Of a DNA stretch of 64,000 bases, positions 40,388 to 49,500 are shown one piece after another. Within the stretch, counting starts at the first letter, position 1. Every line of letters starts with the position of its first letter. Source of the DNA: Alphaproteobacteria bacterium (GTDB lineage Bacteria; Pseudomonadota; Alphaproteobacteria; UBA8366; Aestuariispiraceae); the NCBI GenBank assembly GCA_033344895.1, contig JAWPMN010000001.1, positions 3,976,001 through 4,040,000 of the forward strand, given 5' to 3'. Under the pieces are notes generated by a model. That model was not told the origin of the DNA and did no database searches. It was given only the letters and a program-made list of their open reading frames with translations. The translations under genes and the position numbers were made by a program.

Positions 40388-40710
40388 CGACGGATATCAA
40401 CGACCCCCTTCAGGCAGCCAAGTCCTGGCAGGATTCCGGACTTTCAGTGGCCTTGGCCACGGTCGTCGAAACATGGGGTTCCTCCCCCCGCCCCGCGGGA
40501 AGCCAGCTCGCGGTAAACGAAAAGTCGGAATTCGAAGGCTCCGTGTCGGGCGGGTGCATCGAAGGAGCCGTCGTGACTGAAGCCCTGGATGTCATGGAAA
40601 CGGGTGTGCCGAAACTGATGGAATTCGGCGTCTCCGACGCCATGGCATGGGAAGTGGGTCTCGCCTGTGGCGGGACCGTCCGGGTCTTCGTCGAGAAACT
40701 GGAGAAGTGA
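40384..40710 (+). CDS. XdhC/CoxI family protein, N-terminal half as separate gene
   Basis: 108 residues covering only the XdhC_CoxI N-terminal domain: VALATVVETWGSSPRPAGS and SGGCIEGAVV with the conserved cysteine. XdhC-type proteins bind the molybdenum cofactor, assist its sulfuration and hand it to the apoenzyme. The usual Rossmann half is encoded by the next gene, one base downstream. The start is ATG at 40384 in the coxE stop; the longer in-frame extension is antifunctional overlap with coxE. Confidence 0.88.
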   Translation: MTTDINDPLQAAKSWQDSGLSVALATVVETWGSSPRPAGSQLAVNEKSEFEGSVSGGCIEGAVVTEALDVMETGVPKLMEFGVSDAMAWEVGLACGGTVRVFVEKLEK

Positions 40711-40711
40711 G

Positions 40712-41407
40712 GTGAAGCGCGCCCTTCTGGACCGTCTGGACTCGTTCCGGGCGGAAAGCCGTCCCGCCGCGCTCGTCACCCGCATTGCCGATGGCGCACA
40801 GGCGCTCGTCGCCGACGGAAAGGTTGCAGCCGGAGACCTGGAACTTGGCGATCCGATTTTCGAAGCCATTGAAACCGCATTGCGGCGTGACAAGTCCGGC
40901 CCCGCAGAGCCCGGCCTGTTTATCCAGGTCTTCAATCCGCCGCTGCGGATGATCCTGGTCGGTGCAGTTCATATCTCCCAGAATCTGGCACCGATGGCGG
41001 CGATGACGGGGTACGATGTCACGATCATTGATCCCAGAGGCGCCTGGGCCAGTGAGGCCCGGTTTCCGAACATCGACGTCGTCCAGGATTGGCCGGAAGA
41101 AGCAATGGAACGCCTTGCGCCGGACCGCCGAACCGCCGTTGTCGCCCTGACCCATGACCCGAAGCTGGATGACCCGGCCCTCGCGGTGGCGCTCCGATCC
41201 GACGCCTTCTATGTCGGAGCCCTCGGCAGCCGGAAGACTGCAGCGGCGCGAGCCATCCGGTTGAAGGAATCAGGCGTGGCCGATGCGGATATCGCACGGA
41301 TCGACGGCCCGATCGGTCTGGATATTGGCGCGGTTTCCCCGGCTGAAATCGCCGTCGCAATTTTGGGCAAGGTGACCGTGACCCTGCGCGGCCCGAAAGG
41401 GCGATGA
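40712..41407 (+). CDS. XdhC Rossmann-domain protein, C-terminal half as separate gene
   Basis: 231 residues. A short N-terminal region precedes the XdhC_C Rossmann domain (MILVGAVHISQNLAPMAA, TIIDPRGAWASEARFP, VGALGSRKTAAAR, IGLDIGAVSPAEIAVAIL). The start is GTG at 40712, one base after the previous stop, with GGAGAAG upstream. Together with the preceding gene it makes up one complete XdhC. In the cox system of Oligotropha the comparable function is also spread over CoxF and CoxI. Confidence 0.88.
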   Translation: MKRALLDRLDSFRAESRPAALVTRIADGAQALVADGKVAAGDLELGDPIFEAIETALRRDKSGPAEPGLFIQVFNPPLRMILVGAVHISQNLAPMAAMTGYDVTIIDPRGAWASEARFPNIDVVQDWPEEAMERLAPDRRTAVVALTHDPKLDDPALAVALRSDAFYVGALGSRKTAAARAIRLKESGVADADIARIDGPIGLDIGAVSPAEIAVAILGKVTVTLRGPKGR

Positions 41408-43033
41408 ATGCATTTCGGACCGGTCCCTCCCCAGGATGCCGAAGGGGCGATCCTTGCCCATTCACTCGATGCCGGCGGCCGTCGCCTGAAGAAGGGCCGC
41501 GTTCTGTCGGCGGATGACTGTGTAAGCTTGGCAAAGGCTGGTCTGGCGGCGGTAACAGTCTGTCGACTCGGCCCCGATGACCGCCACGAGGACCTGGCCG
41601 CCGACATGCTGGCAGCCGCCGCGACCGGCCATGGACTGTCCTGCAGTGCGGCCTTCACCGGTCGTGTCAACATGATCGCCGATGCGCCTGGCATTCTGGT
41701 CTACGACGATGCGGCGCTGCGTGCGCTGAACAGGGTTGATGAAGGCATTACGCTTGCAGCCCTTCCACCTTTTAGCCGCGTCGCTGCCCGACAGATGGTG
41801 GCAACGGCGAAGATCATCCCGTTCGGTGTACCGCAGGATGCTCTGAACCGGGCCCTGCCGACCGCACCGCTCCTGAACCTGCATCCATTCCGGCCGGTCC
41901 CGCTATCCCTGATCCAGACCGAATTGCCGGGGACAAAACCGTCGGTTCTCGACAAGACCGAAACCGTCATGGAAGACAGGGCAAGGTCGCTCGGCGCCCG
42001 GATGTCGGTGCCGGTTCGTTGTCGCCATGACGAGGACGCCCTCACCGGCGCTTTGAAGGAGGCGGCTTCCGCCGCCCCTACGGCGATCACGGTTGTCGGC
42101 GCTTCCGCCATTGTCGACCGTCGCGATGTCATCCCGGCAGCGATCGAGGCCGCCGGAGGCGAAATCCTGCATTTCGGCATGCCGGTCGATCCGGGAAACC
42201 TTCTCCTTCTGGGGCGAATTGGCGATATCCCGGTGATCGGCGCGCCGGGTTGCGTACGGTCGCCGAAGCCGAACGGATACGATTGGGTGCTGGAGCGCCT
42301 GGTTGCTGGCCTGCCGGTCGACGGTCCGGCGATCATGGAAATGGGGTCCGGCGGCTTTCTGAAGGAAATTCCGTCCCGCCCGCTACCCCGCGCCGAAGCC
42401 GACCCCGCACCGCCCGCCATGGCCGCCCCGAGGATTGCCGGAATTCTGCTTGCGGCGGGGCAGTCGCGGCGCATGGGACCTGTCAACAAACTGCTGGAAA
42501 CCCTTGATGGGAAAAGCCTTGTCCGCCACGCCGCAGAGACGATGCTGGCGGCAGGCGTCGATAGTGCTACGGCTGTGACCGGTCATGAATCCGACCGTGT
42601 CCGCAAGGCACTGGATGGCCTGGACATGGCCTACACCCTGAATCCGGACTATGCGCGCGGACTATCCGAGACCGTCAAGAGGGGGGTTGCTTCGGTTCCC
42701 GACGAGGCCGATGGCGCCCTGATCTGCCTCGGCGACATGCCGCGGGTCCAGGCATCGACCATCCGGAAACTGATTGCCGCCTTCGATCCGGTCGAAGGGC
42801 GGTCCATTTGCGTCCCGGTGCACAATGGCAAACGGGGCAACCCGGTTCTTTTATCCAGGCGGTTCTTTGCGGAAATCATGGAGCTTTCCGGCGATTCCGG
42901 GGCCAAGGCACTGATATCCGCCTATGAGGATCAGGTCGCGGAGGTCGCGGTGGACGATCCGTTCATTTTCCTGGACCTGGACACACCGGAGGCACTCGAG
43001 CAGGCCCGCTCCGACAGCGCATTGAAGGGTTGA
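41408..43033 (+). CDS. MoeA-like molybdopterin-binding / MocA-like cytidylyltransferase fusion
   Basis: 541 residues in two parts. Residues 1-335 resemble a molybdopterin-binding (MoCF) domain, with VVGASAIVDRRDVIPAAI and the substrate loop GAPGCVRSPKPNGYDWVL. Residues 341-541 form a MobA/MocA-type nucleotidyltransferase (GILLAAGQSRRMGPVNKL, ICLGDMPRV, NGKRGNPVLLS). MocA makes molybdopterin cytosine dinucleotide, the cofactor of the CoxL family, so the position beside cox accessory genes fits. It starts immediately after the XdhC stop. Confidence 0.87.
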   Translation: MHFGPVPPQDAEGAILAHSLDAGGRRLKKGRVLSADDCVSLAKAGLAAVTVCRLGPDDRHEDLAADMLAAAATGHGLSCSAAFTGRVNMIADAPGILVYDDAALRALNRVDEGITLAALPPFSRVAARQMVATAKIIPFGVPQDALNRALPTAPLLNLHPFRPVPLSLIQTELPGTKPSVLDKTETVMEDRARSLGARMSVPVRCRHDEDALTGALKEAASAAPTAITVVGASAIVDRRDVIPAAIEAAGGEILHFGMPVDPGNLLLLGRIGDIPVIGAPGCVRSPKPNGYDWVLERLVAGLPVDGPAIMEMGSGGFLKEIPSRPLPRAEADPAPPAMAAPRIAGILLAAGQSRRMGPVNKLLETLDGKSLVRHAAETMLAAGVDSATAVTGHESDRVRKALDGLDMAYTLNPDYARGLSETVKRGVASVPDEADGALICLGDMPRVQASTIRKLIAAFDPVEGRSICVPVHNGKRGNPVLLSRRFFAEIMELSGDSGAKALISAYEDQVAEVAVDDPFIFLDLDTPEALEQARSDSALKG

Positions 43034-43104
43034 GCCGCAGCGAAAACCGGTGTCATAGTCGCGCGGAGTATTTGTCTGAACATTAATTCCGAGAAGGCTT
43101 CACA

Positions 43105-44409
43105 ATGACGGAACGGTTTGACGCGATCATCATCGGGGCGGGCGTTATCGGCTCCGCGGTTGGTCTGGAACTGGCCCGAAAGGGCTACAAGACACTGAAT
43201 GTCGATAAGCTGCCAGCCGCCGGCTATGGCTCGACATCGGGATCCTGCGCAATCATCCGGACCTACTACTCCACCGTCGACGGTTCCGCGCTGGCCTATG
43301 AAGGGTACTTCTACTGGAAGAACTGGAAGGACTATCTCGACGCGCCGGATGACGAGCCCCTGGCCCAGTTCCATGAAACCGGCACGATGGTCACGAAATG
43401 CGAGGCCAATGACTTCATGAGCCGCGCCAAGGAAATCGCGGACGAAATCGGCGTGCCCTATGAGGAATGGAGCAACGACGACATCCGCAAGAAGATGCCG
43501 CATTACGACCTCCGCTGCTTCTATCCCGCGAAGAGGCCGGAGGATGACGGTTTCGGGGAACCCACCGGCGGCGAAGTCGGCGGCGCGGTCTATTTCCCCA
43601 AGGGAGGCTACATCAACGATCCGCAGCTATCCGCCCAGAATCTGCGCAGCGCGGCCGAACGGGCGGGCGGCGCCTTCCGGTTCAATGCTGAAATCACGGA
43701 AATCCGAAAAAATGGGGACGGATCGGTTGCCGGCATTACCCTGAAAGACGGCAGCCAGATCGACGCCCCCATCGTGGTCAATGTCGCGGGCCCGCATTCC
43801 GCCAAGGTCAACGCCATGGCCGGCGCCCTGGACGACATGAACGTCAAGACCCGCGCGCTGAAGCAGGAAGTGGTCCATGTGCCGATGCCCGTGGAAGGGT
43901 GGTACGAGAATGGCTGGGTCACGTCGGACAGCGATATCGCCTGCTATACACGGCCGGAGAAGGGCAACTTCCTGCTGATCGGTTCGGAGGATCCCCCCTG
44001 TGACGAGCAGGCCGAGGTCGATCCGGACGACTGGGACCGGAATTTCAGCGAACAATGGCGTGTTCAGGCCCTCCGCGTGGCTCAGCGCATTCCCTCCCTT
44101 GGTATTCCCAGCCAGATGAAGGGCGTAACCGAGCTTTACGACACTGCCGATGACTGGATTCCGATCTACGACAAGTCGCAGGTACCGGGATTTTACATGG
44201 CCGTCGGTTCCTCCGGGAACCAGTACAAGAATGCGCCCGTCGCGGGCAAAATGATGGCCGAACTGATCGATGCGGATCAGAAGGGTCAAGATCACGACAA
44301 GGATCCGGTCCAGTTCAAGATGGATTATACCGGCCGCACATTGAATCTCGGCTTCTTCTCGCGGCGCAGGACAATCAACAAGGACAGTTCTTTCTCCGTC
44401 CTTGGATGA
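43105..44409 (+). CDS. FAD-dependent oxidoreductase of the DAO family
   Basis: 434 residues. The N-terminal dinucleotide-binding motif is IIIGAGVIGSAVGLELARKG. The DAO fold continues with VVNVAGPHSAKVNAMAG and ends with a C-terminal glycine-rich motif (AVGSSGNQYKNAPVAGKMM). It resembles sarcosine oxidase beta or related amine oxidases; the substrate is unknown. GAGAAGG precedes the ATG by about seven bases. It is 71 bases after the mocA fusion gene and has its own terminator. Confidence 0.82.
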   Translation: MTERFDAIIIGAGVIGSAVGLELARKGYKTLNVDKLPAAGYGSTSGSCAIIRTYYSTVDGSALAYEGYFYWKNWKDYLDAPDDEPLAQFHETGTMVTKCEANDFMSRAKEIADEIGVPYEEWSNDDIRKKMPHYDLRCFYPAKRPEDDGFGEPTGGEVGGAVYFPKGGYINDPQLSAQNLRSAAERAGGAFRFNAEITEIRKNGDGSVAGITLKDGSQIDAPIVVNVAGPHSAKVNAMAGALDDMNVKTRALKQEVVHVPMPVEGWYENGWVTSDSDIACYTRPEKGNFLLIGSEDPPCDEQAEVDPDDWDRNFSEQWRVQALRVAQRIPSLGIPSQMKGVTELYDTADDWIPIYDKSQVPGFYMAVGSSGNQYKNAPVAGKMMAELIDADQKGQDHDKDPVQFKMDYTGRTLNLGFFSRRRTINKDSSFSVLG

Positions 44410-44419
44410 CATGCGGTTC

Positions 44420-44447
44420 ACCGGGGCTTCGGCCCCGGTTTTCTTTT
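44420..44447 (+). terminator. Rho-independent terminator after the DAO-family gene
   Basis: An eight-base perfect stem (ACCGGGGC with GCCCCGGT) is closed by a TTCG tetraloop and followed by TTTCTTTT. It begins 10 bases after the stop codon. Confidence 0.92.
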
Positions 44448-44561
44448 GAAACAGTGCGTTATGCCAACGTCCCGGATTGAATGGCGGGCCGCCCGTCCCG
44501 GCTATGCAAAAAACGCTGCCCCCCCTTGCAAAAAGCAGGAAAGCATCCGGGCGATTTATCA

Positions 44562-44589
44562 TTGAACCTGAACACCGATCGGTTAGATA
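44562..44589 (+). promoter_or_regulatory. Candidate sigma70 promoter of the 39-residue membrane protein
   Basis: TTGAAC at 44562, a 16-base spacer and TAGATA at 44584 lie about 78 bases before the ATG at 44667. The region lies between two terminators, so this small gene needs its own promoter. Confidence 0.5.
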
Positions 44590-44666
44590 GGCGATACGAA
44601 CAACGGGTCACGGCCCGCCCCGAAACCGAAGCGCACCGCGCCAGACTGTAGAGAAGGAGACGATCG

Positions 44667-44786
44667 ATGGATAAAGATGATCTGATCCGCATGTACCGCA
44701 ACAATGCTGCCTCTTGGCCTGCGGTGGTCGGTCTCTATTCCATTCTGGTCGGCGGGCTGATCGCCTCGGCATCGGCGGTCCTGTAG
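44667..44786 (+). CDS. Small single-helix membrane protein, 39 residues
   Basis: An open frame from ATG 44667 to TAG 44786 encodes a polar N-terminus (MDKDDLIRMYRNNAAS), then one membrane helix (WPAVVGLYSILVGGLIASA). GAGAAGGAGA lies about eight bases upstream, a strong ribosome site. A terminator precedes it and another follows 36 bases later, with a promoter between, so it is a monocistronic unit. I do not recognise the family. The charged start and short helix recall small subunits or regulators of membrane complexes, but nothing specific is shown. Confidence 0.65.
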   Translation: MDKDDLIRMYRNNAASWPAVVGLYSILVGGLIASASAVL

Positions 44787-44822
44787 CGGACCCATCGGCA
44801 GCTTCAGCCGACCGGAAATTTC

Positions 44823-44860
44823 GAAGGGCCGCATCTGTGTGAGATGCGGCCCTTCTTCAT
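44823..44860. terminator. Bidirectional terminator hairpin
   Basis: A perfect 14-base-pair stem (44823-44836 with 44842-44855) and a five-base loop lie between the 39-residue gene (+) and the ExoD-like gene (-), followed by TTCATTT on the plus strand. The minus side has a weaker T-run. Confidence 0.85.
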
Positions 44861-44866
44861 TTCCGC

Positions 44867-45475
44867 TTACTCGATCCCGGGGATCGACATGACCCCGGTC
44901 AGCAGGAACAGGCCGAACGCTGTCGAAAGCGCAGAGATCGCTCCGGCGAACACGGCCAATGCCCCATCCCTGCTGATGATCGACAAGCCGAAGAATGCGA
45001 CGGCAATGCCCAGCACCGATGCCGCAAATGGAATGAAGGCGTAGGGTATCATCAGGAGGGCCATCGCTGCGCAAAGAGCGATGCCGAAATTGAGGAACGG
45101 CGGGACGAACAGAAAGGTCAGCCGGGGACTGAGCATCCTGTCCACGAAACGGGCAACCGGCCGACACCAGCGGATGGCGGAGTTCATTCTTTCGGATCCG
45201 ATCCGCATCTTTGTCAGCCGCTGCGGCAGCCACGGCGTCTTGGGCGACAGAACGATCTGTATGGCAATCAGAAAGATCAGCAGGCCGCCCCCGATGGATA
45301 CGCCGGGAATGGCACTGGTCGGCGCAGCAACCAGAAAGCCTGGAAAAAACAGCAATGCACCGTGACTGCGCCGACCGAACCCCTCCAGGATTTCGCTGAC
45401 CGTTACGCTGCCGCGCTGTGATTTTTCCGAAAGACTATCAAGAAGGTCCGTCAGATTTGCAGGATCTCTCGTCAT
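44867..45475 (-). CDS. ExoD-family membrane protein
   Basis: 202 residues. A polar N-terminus (about 45 residues) precedes several hydrophobic helices. The pattern VSEILEGFGRRSHGALLFFP and the stretch SAIPGVSIGGG are typical of the exopolysaccharide synthesis ExoD family, whose biochemical role is unclear. The start at 45475 (MTRDPAN) is chosen because the upstream in-frame extension lies in the terminator of the preceding minus-strand gene. It ends seven bases before the shared terminator. Confidence 0.85.
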   Translation of the reverse strand: MTRDPANLTDLLDSLSEKSQRGSVTVSEILEGFGRRSHGALLFFPGFLVAAPTSAIPGVSIGGGLLIFLIAIQIVLSPKTPWLPQRLTKMRIGSERMNSAIRWCRPVARFVDRMLSPRLTFLFVPPFLNFGIALCAAMALLMIPYAFIPFAASVLGIAVAFFGLSIISRDGALAVFAGAISALSTAFGLFLLTGVMSIPGIE

Positions 45476-45490
45476 GCCTTGGGTCCCCGA

Positions 45491-45528
45491 AGCAGAGAAA
45501 GGGCGCCCCACACCATGGCGGGGCGCCC
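45491..45528 (-). terminator. Rho-independent terminator of the small acidic protein gene
   Basis: GGGCGCCCC and GGGGCGCCC (arms 45501-45509 and 45520-45528) form a nine-base perfect stem. On the minus strand TTTCTCTGCT follows. It isolates the 45581-45898 gene from the ExoD-like gene. Confidence 0.8.
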
Positions 45529-45580
45529 GGAACGTGCCCCGGCCGCCACTTGATGTGACATGCCGGTTCGACAGTCGGAT

Positions 45581-45898
45581 TTACGAGTTATCTGCCGTCA
45601 TTTCGTCCCATTCTTCCTGAAACTCATTCCAGTTCTCCTGGAAGGTCTCCTTGGCGGCTTCCCAGTTCTCGTCGGCCGCCTGAGTCAGGTCGTCCCAGCT
45701 CTCCTCAACGGCGTCCCAGGCGCTTTGCGTTTCCTCGTTCAGATCCATGTCCTTCATGGAATCCTGACGGTCTTCCATCATTTCATGCATCTTGGCCTCA
45801 TAGACGTCACGGCTGGAGGTAGTGTTTTCTGCATAAGCCATTGGCGCCGTCAGCCCCATGGTAAGAGCAATAGTCGCGGCAGTCAGAAGCGGTTTCAT
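45581..45898 (-). CDS. Secreted acidic helical protein with periodic tryptophans
   Basis: 105 residues. A signal peptide (LLTAATIALTMGLTAPMAYA) is followed by about 80 strongly acidic residues predicted to be helical. Tryptophans occur at residues 61, 68, 79, 90 and 97, spaced 7, 11, 11, 7, so they would line one face of a long helix in a heptad/hendecad pattern. It is monocistronic with its own terminator and divergent from a cytosolic coiled-coil protein with the same W-11-W spacing. I do not recognise a named family. Interaction with membranes or stress protection is speculation. Confidence 0.75.
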   Translation of the reverse strand: MKPLLTAATIALTMGLTAPMAYAENTTSSRDVYEAKMHEMMEDRQDSMKDMDLNEETQSAWDAVEESWDDLTQAADENWEAAKETFQENWNEFQEEWDEMTADNS

Positions 45899-46276
45899 GT
45901 CAGTCTCCTTTACTTCGACTTCGCCGTCCGGCTTGAAAAGTCACCGCACTGGGGCGAAGGAACTGTTACCAACGATGCGTCCATCCAGAGCGCATCGCCC
46001 GTGATCGGCCGGACCGAAAAAGACCGGCCTTTACCGATCAACGCTCAGACGGTCACTTGGTTGCAGAAATGCCGATCACAAACCCAAATATCTGAATTCA
46101 GGAGATTTTTCATATTCCTGCCGGCGCCATGCCGTATCAAAGCAGAAAATCTGTCCGGAATATGGCAATTTCCGGGCATTCAGTCCGCGGCGCATTGTGA
46201 TCCGAAAATCCGATCCGCATCTGAAGGCTCGGAACGACGAAACTTTAGATTTCAGACCTTCTAAAGGAGGATTCGC
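45899..46276. other. Divergent intergenic region between two tryptophan-repeat protein genes
   Basis: 378 bases without a gene. The part near 46080-46260 is AT-richer than the surroundings and must hold both promoters. Inverted repeats are visible: GATGCG/CGCATC around 45974-45997, and a nested structure with TGATCGG (46002) pairing CCGATCA (46034) and GGCCGG (46007) pairing CCGGCC (46024). A clear EcfG-type GGAAC-16/17-CGTT promoter is not found. TTAGAT near 46245 could be a -10 for the plus-strand gene, and AAAGGAGG at 46263 is its ribosome site. Confidence 0.6.
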
Positions 46277-46561
46277 ATGGCACTTCGTGACGCCTATATG
46301 GACAAGCTGGACGCGCAACTTCGGGAAGCGGAGGCGGAAGTCGAGCGACTCAACGCCAAGGCGAATACCGCGCGTGCCGATAATCGGGTCGAGTATGAAA
46401 AGCAGATCGCCAACCTGAAAGCCCGGCAGGAAAAGCTGAAGGAAGAAATTGTATCGCTGCGAAAAGCCGGCGAAGAAGCGTGGCAGGATCTTGTGACCGG
46501 CGCGGAGACCGCCTGGACAGATCTTCGCACGGCCGTTCGATCCGCCTCACAGCGCTTCTGA
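46277..46561 (+). CDS. Small cytosolic coiled-coil protein
   Basis: 94 residues, no signal peptide. Residues 5-62 form a highly charged coiled coil (LDAQLREAEAEVERLNAKAN, VEYEKQIANLKARQEKLKEE). The tail has tryptophans at 69 and 80 in EEAWQDLVTGAETAWTDL, 11 residues apart. This layout is widespread in bacteria as small coiled-coil proteins of unknown function, sometimes called stress-response proteins. A strong AAAGGAGG lies six bases upstream. It is convergent with dnaE, with only five bases between stops. Confidence 0.75.
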   Translation: MALRDAYMDKLDAQLREAEAEVERLNAKANTARADNRVEYEKQIANLKARQEKLKEEIVSLRKAGEEAWQDLVTGAETAWTDLRTAVRSASQRF

Positions 46562-46566
46562 CCGGT

Positions 46567-49500
46567 CTAAAGGTCCTGAACGTCGACAATCCCGGGAATG
46601 GACTTCACCGCCTGCCGAAAAGCCGCCGTGACCTGAAAACCCCGGTCGAGGGCCAGATCGACATCGCCCTGGGCCGTGTTCAGGGCGCGCAGTTCGATCC
46701 GTCCCCTGCCCGGCTTGGCATGGCCATCAAATATGGATTTCAGCTTGGCGATATCGCTGTCCTCGTTGATGACGATCCGCATGCCCTTCGCGGCCTGAGC
46801 CGCCTCTTCGTCGAGGCTCTTGACCGCGTTTGCGGTCAGCCGCAATTCGGCATCCGGTCCCTCTCCCTTCTTGTCGACATTGACCGTGACCAGGAGCGGC
46901 TGCCCGCTGTCGAGGAGTTCACGGGCGGTAGAAAGTGTTTCCGAGAACAGCGTCACTTCAAAATTGCCGCTTGCGTCAGACATGGCAACGAAGGCCATTT
47001 TCGACCCGCGCGATGTGGTCATGATGCGCCGGCCGCCGACGATCCCGGCCAGTTTCACCCCCTTGGAGAGCGGAACCCGGCCGGAAAGCACATCGGCCCA
47101 TTGTGACACGCCCAGCTTTCGGCAGGATGCCTCATAGGCTTCCAAAGGGTGCGCCGACATATAGAAGCCGATGGCGTCAAACTCATTGGACAGTTTGTCA
47201 TTGGGCGCCCACTCCGGAAGGTCCGGCAGTTTGGGGCGGTTCGCGGTCGACAGATCGCCGCCGAACAAGCCGGCCTGGGCGCTGACCTTATCGGCCTGTG
47301 TCGCCGCGCCATGGCCCAGAATGGCCTCGAGAGCCTCGAACAAACGCCGCCGGTTGGGCTCCATGGAATCGAAGGCGCCCGCCTTGACCAGGTTCTCGAC
47401 CAGCCGCTTGTTCAGAGCCTTGGCATCGACACGCTCCGCGAAATCGAAGATGTCCTTGAACGGCCCGCCATCGCGCCTTGCCTCGACAACGGATTCCATG
47501 GCACCGGACCCGACATTCTTCAGTGCGGCGAGGGCATAGCGTACGCAGCGCTCCCCCTTTTCGTCCTTCTCGACACTGAATGCGACCTCGGACTTGTTCA
47601 CGTCCGGCGGCAGGAGACCGATGCCAAGCCGCTGAATTTCCTCGCGGAACACGTTCAGCTTGTCGGTGTTATGCATGTCGAGAGTCATGGACGCAGCCAT
47701 GAACTCGACCGGATAATTGGCCTTCAGCCAGGCCGTCTGATAGGCGACCAGCGCATAGGCGGCAGCGTGCGACTTGTTGAAGCCGTACCCTGCGAAGGCG
47801 TTGATCATATCGAAGATCTCATTCGCCTTCTTGGCGTCGACGTCGGAATGTTCCTTTGCGCCTTCGACGAAGATCTGGCGCTGCTGATCCATTTCCGCCT
47901 GGATCTTCTTACCCATGGCCCGGCGCAACAGGTCAGCGCCCCCCAGCGTATAGCCGGCCAGCACCTGGGCCATCTGCATCACCTGCTCCTGATAGATCGG
48001 GATGCCGAACGTCTCCTCCAGGACCGGTTTCAGCTTTGGATGCGGATAGGTGGGCTCCTCCTCACCATGCTTGCGCTTAATGTAGGTCGGGATGTTTTCC
48101 ATCGGCCCCGGACGATACAGGGCCACGACGGCGATCAGATCCTCAAGCCTGTCAGGCTTCATGGTCTTGAGCACGTCCCGCATGCCCGAGCTTTCCAACT
48201 GGAATACGCCGGTCGAAATCCCGCGACAGAGCATCTCGAAGCTTTTCGGGTCGTCGAGCGGGATCTTTGCGATATCCAGCGGCTCGTCCCGGTCGTCGCG
48301 CAGGTCGATCAGTCGTCGCGCCTTGTCGATGACCGTCAATGTCTTGAGGCCCAGGAAGTCGAACTTCACAAGGCCCGCCTGCTCAACGAACTTCATGTTG
48401 AACTGTGTCACCGGCATGTCGGACCGCGGGTCGCGATACAGCGCGACCAGATCGTCCAGCGGCCGGTCGCCGATCACGACGCCGGCGGCATGGGTGGAGG
48501 CATGGCGGTAAAGGCCTTCGAGGGCCTTGGCCATCTTCACCAACCGCGCAACCGCCTCATCCTCGTAGATCTGCGCCTGCAGCAACGGTTCGCCATCGAT
48601 GGCCTGCTGCAGGGTCACGGGGTTTGCCGGGTTGTTCGGGACCAGTTTGCAGATCCGGTCGACCTGTCCGTAAGGCATCTGCAGGACACGGCCGACATCG
48701 CGCAGCACCGCGCGGGCCTGCAACTTTCCGAAGGTGATGATCTGGGCAACCTTGTCGGCACCGTACTCGTTCTGAACGTACCGGATGACCTCGTCCCGGC
48801 GGTCCTGGCAGAAGTCGATGTCGAAGTCAGGCATCGACACGCGTTCCGGGTTGAGGAAGCGTTCGAACAGCAGCTGGTACTTCAGCGGATCCAGGTCCGT
48901 AATCGTCAGCGCCCAGGCGACCAGAGACCCTGCACCGGACCCGCGGCCCGGCCCGACCGGAATGTCATGTGCCTTGGTCCATTGGATGAAGTCCGCAACG
49001 ATCAGGAAGTAGCCCGGGAATCCCATCTGGTTGATGATGCCCAGTTCGAAATCCAGCCGCTCCCAGTACGGCTTCGCGACGTCCTCGCGCTTGGCCTCGT
49101 CCATGTCATCGGTGAAGACCTCTTCCCGAAGCCGGACCTTGAGCCCTTCGACCGACAGGTCACGGAGTGCTTCTTCCGACGTGCGATCGCCGCGCTTGGT
49201 ATAGTCCGGCAGCAGCGGTTTGATCTTTTCCGGCATGTAGGCGCAGCGCCGGGCGATCACGAGGGTATTGTCCACGGCCTCCGGCAGATCGGAGAAAAGC
49301 GCCCGCATTTCCTCCGCCGTCTTGAACCGGTGATGCGGTGTCAGCTTGCGACGGTTCCCGTCGGTCAGCACCGTGCCCTGCGCGATGCAAAGCAGCGCAT
49401 CATGGGCCTCATACATGTCCTCTGTCGGGAAGTAACAATCATTCGTCGCGACCAGAGGAATGTCGTGATCGTAGGCCAGTTGAACCAAGGCGTCTTCGAT

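Noticed and set aside
45899-46276. General stress (EcfG) promoter before the coiled-coil genes
   Set aside because: GGAAC occurs at 45958 and 46231 but without CGTT at 16-17 bases, so the motif is incomplete.
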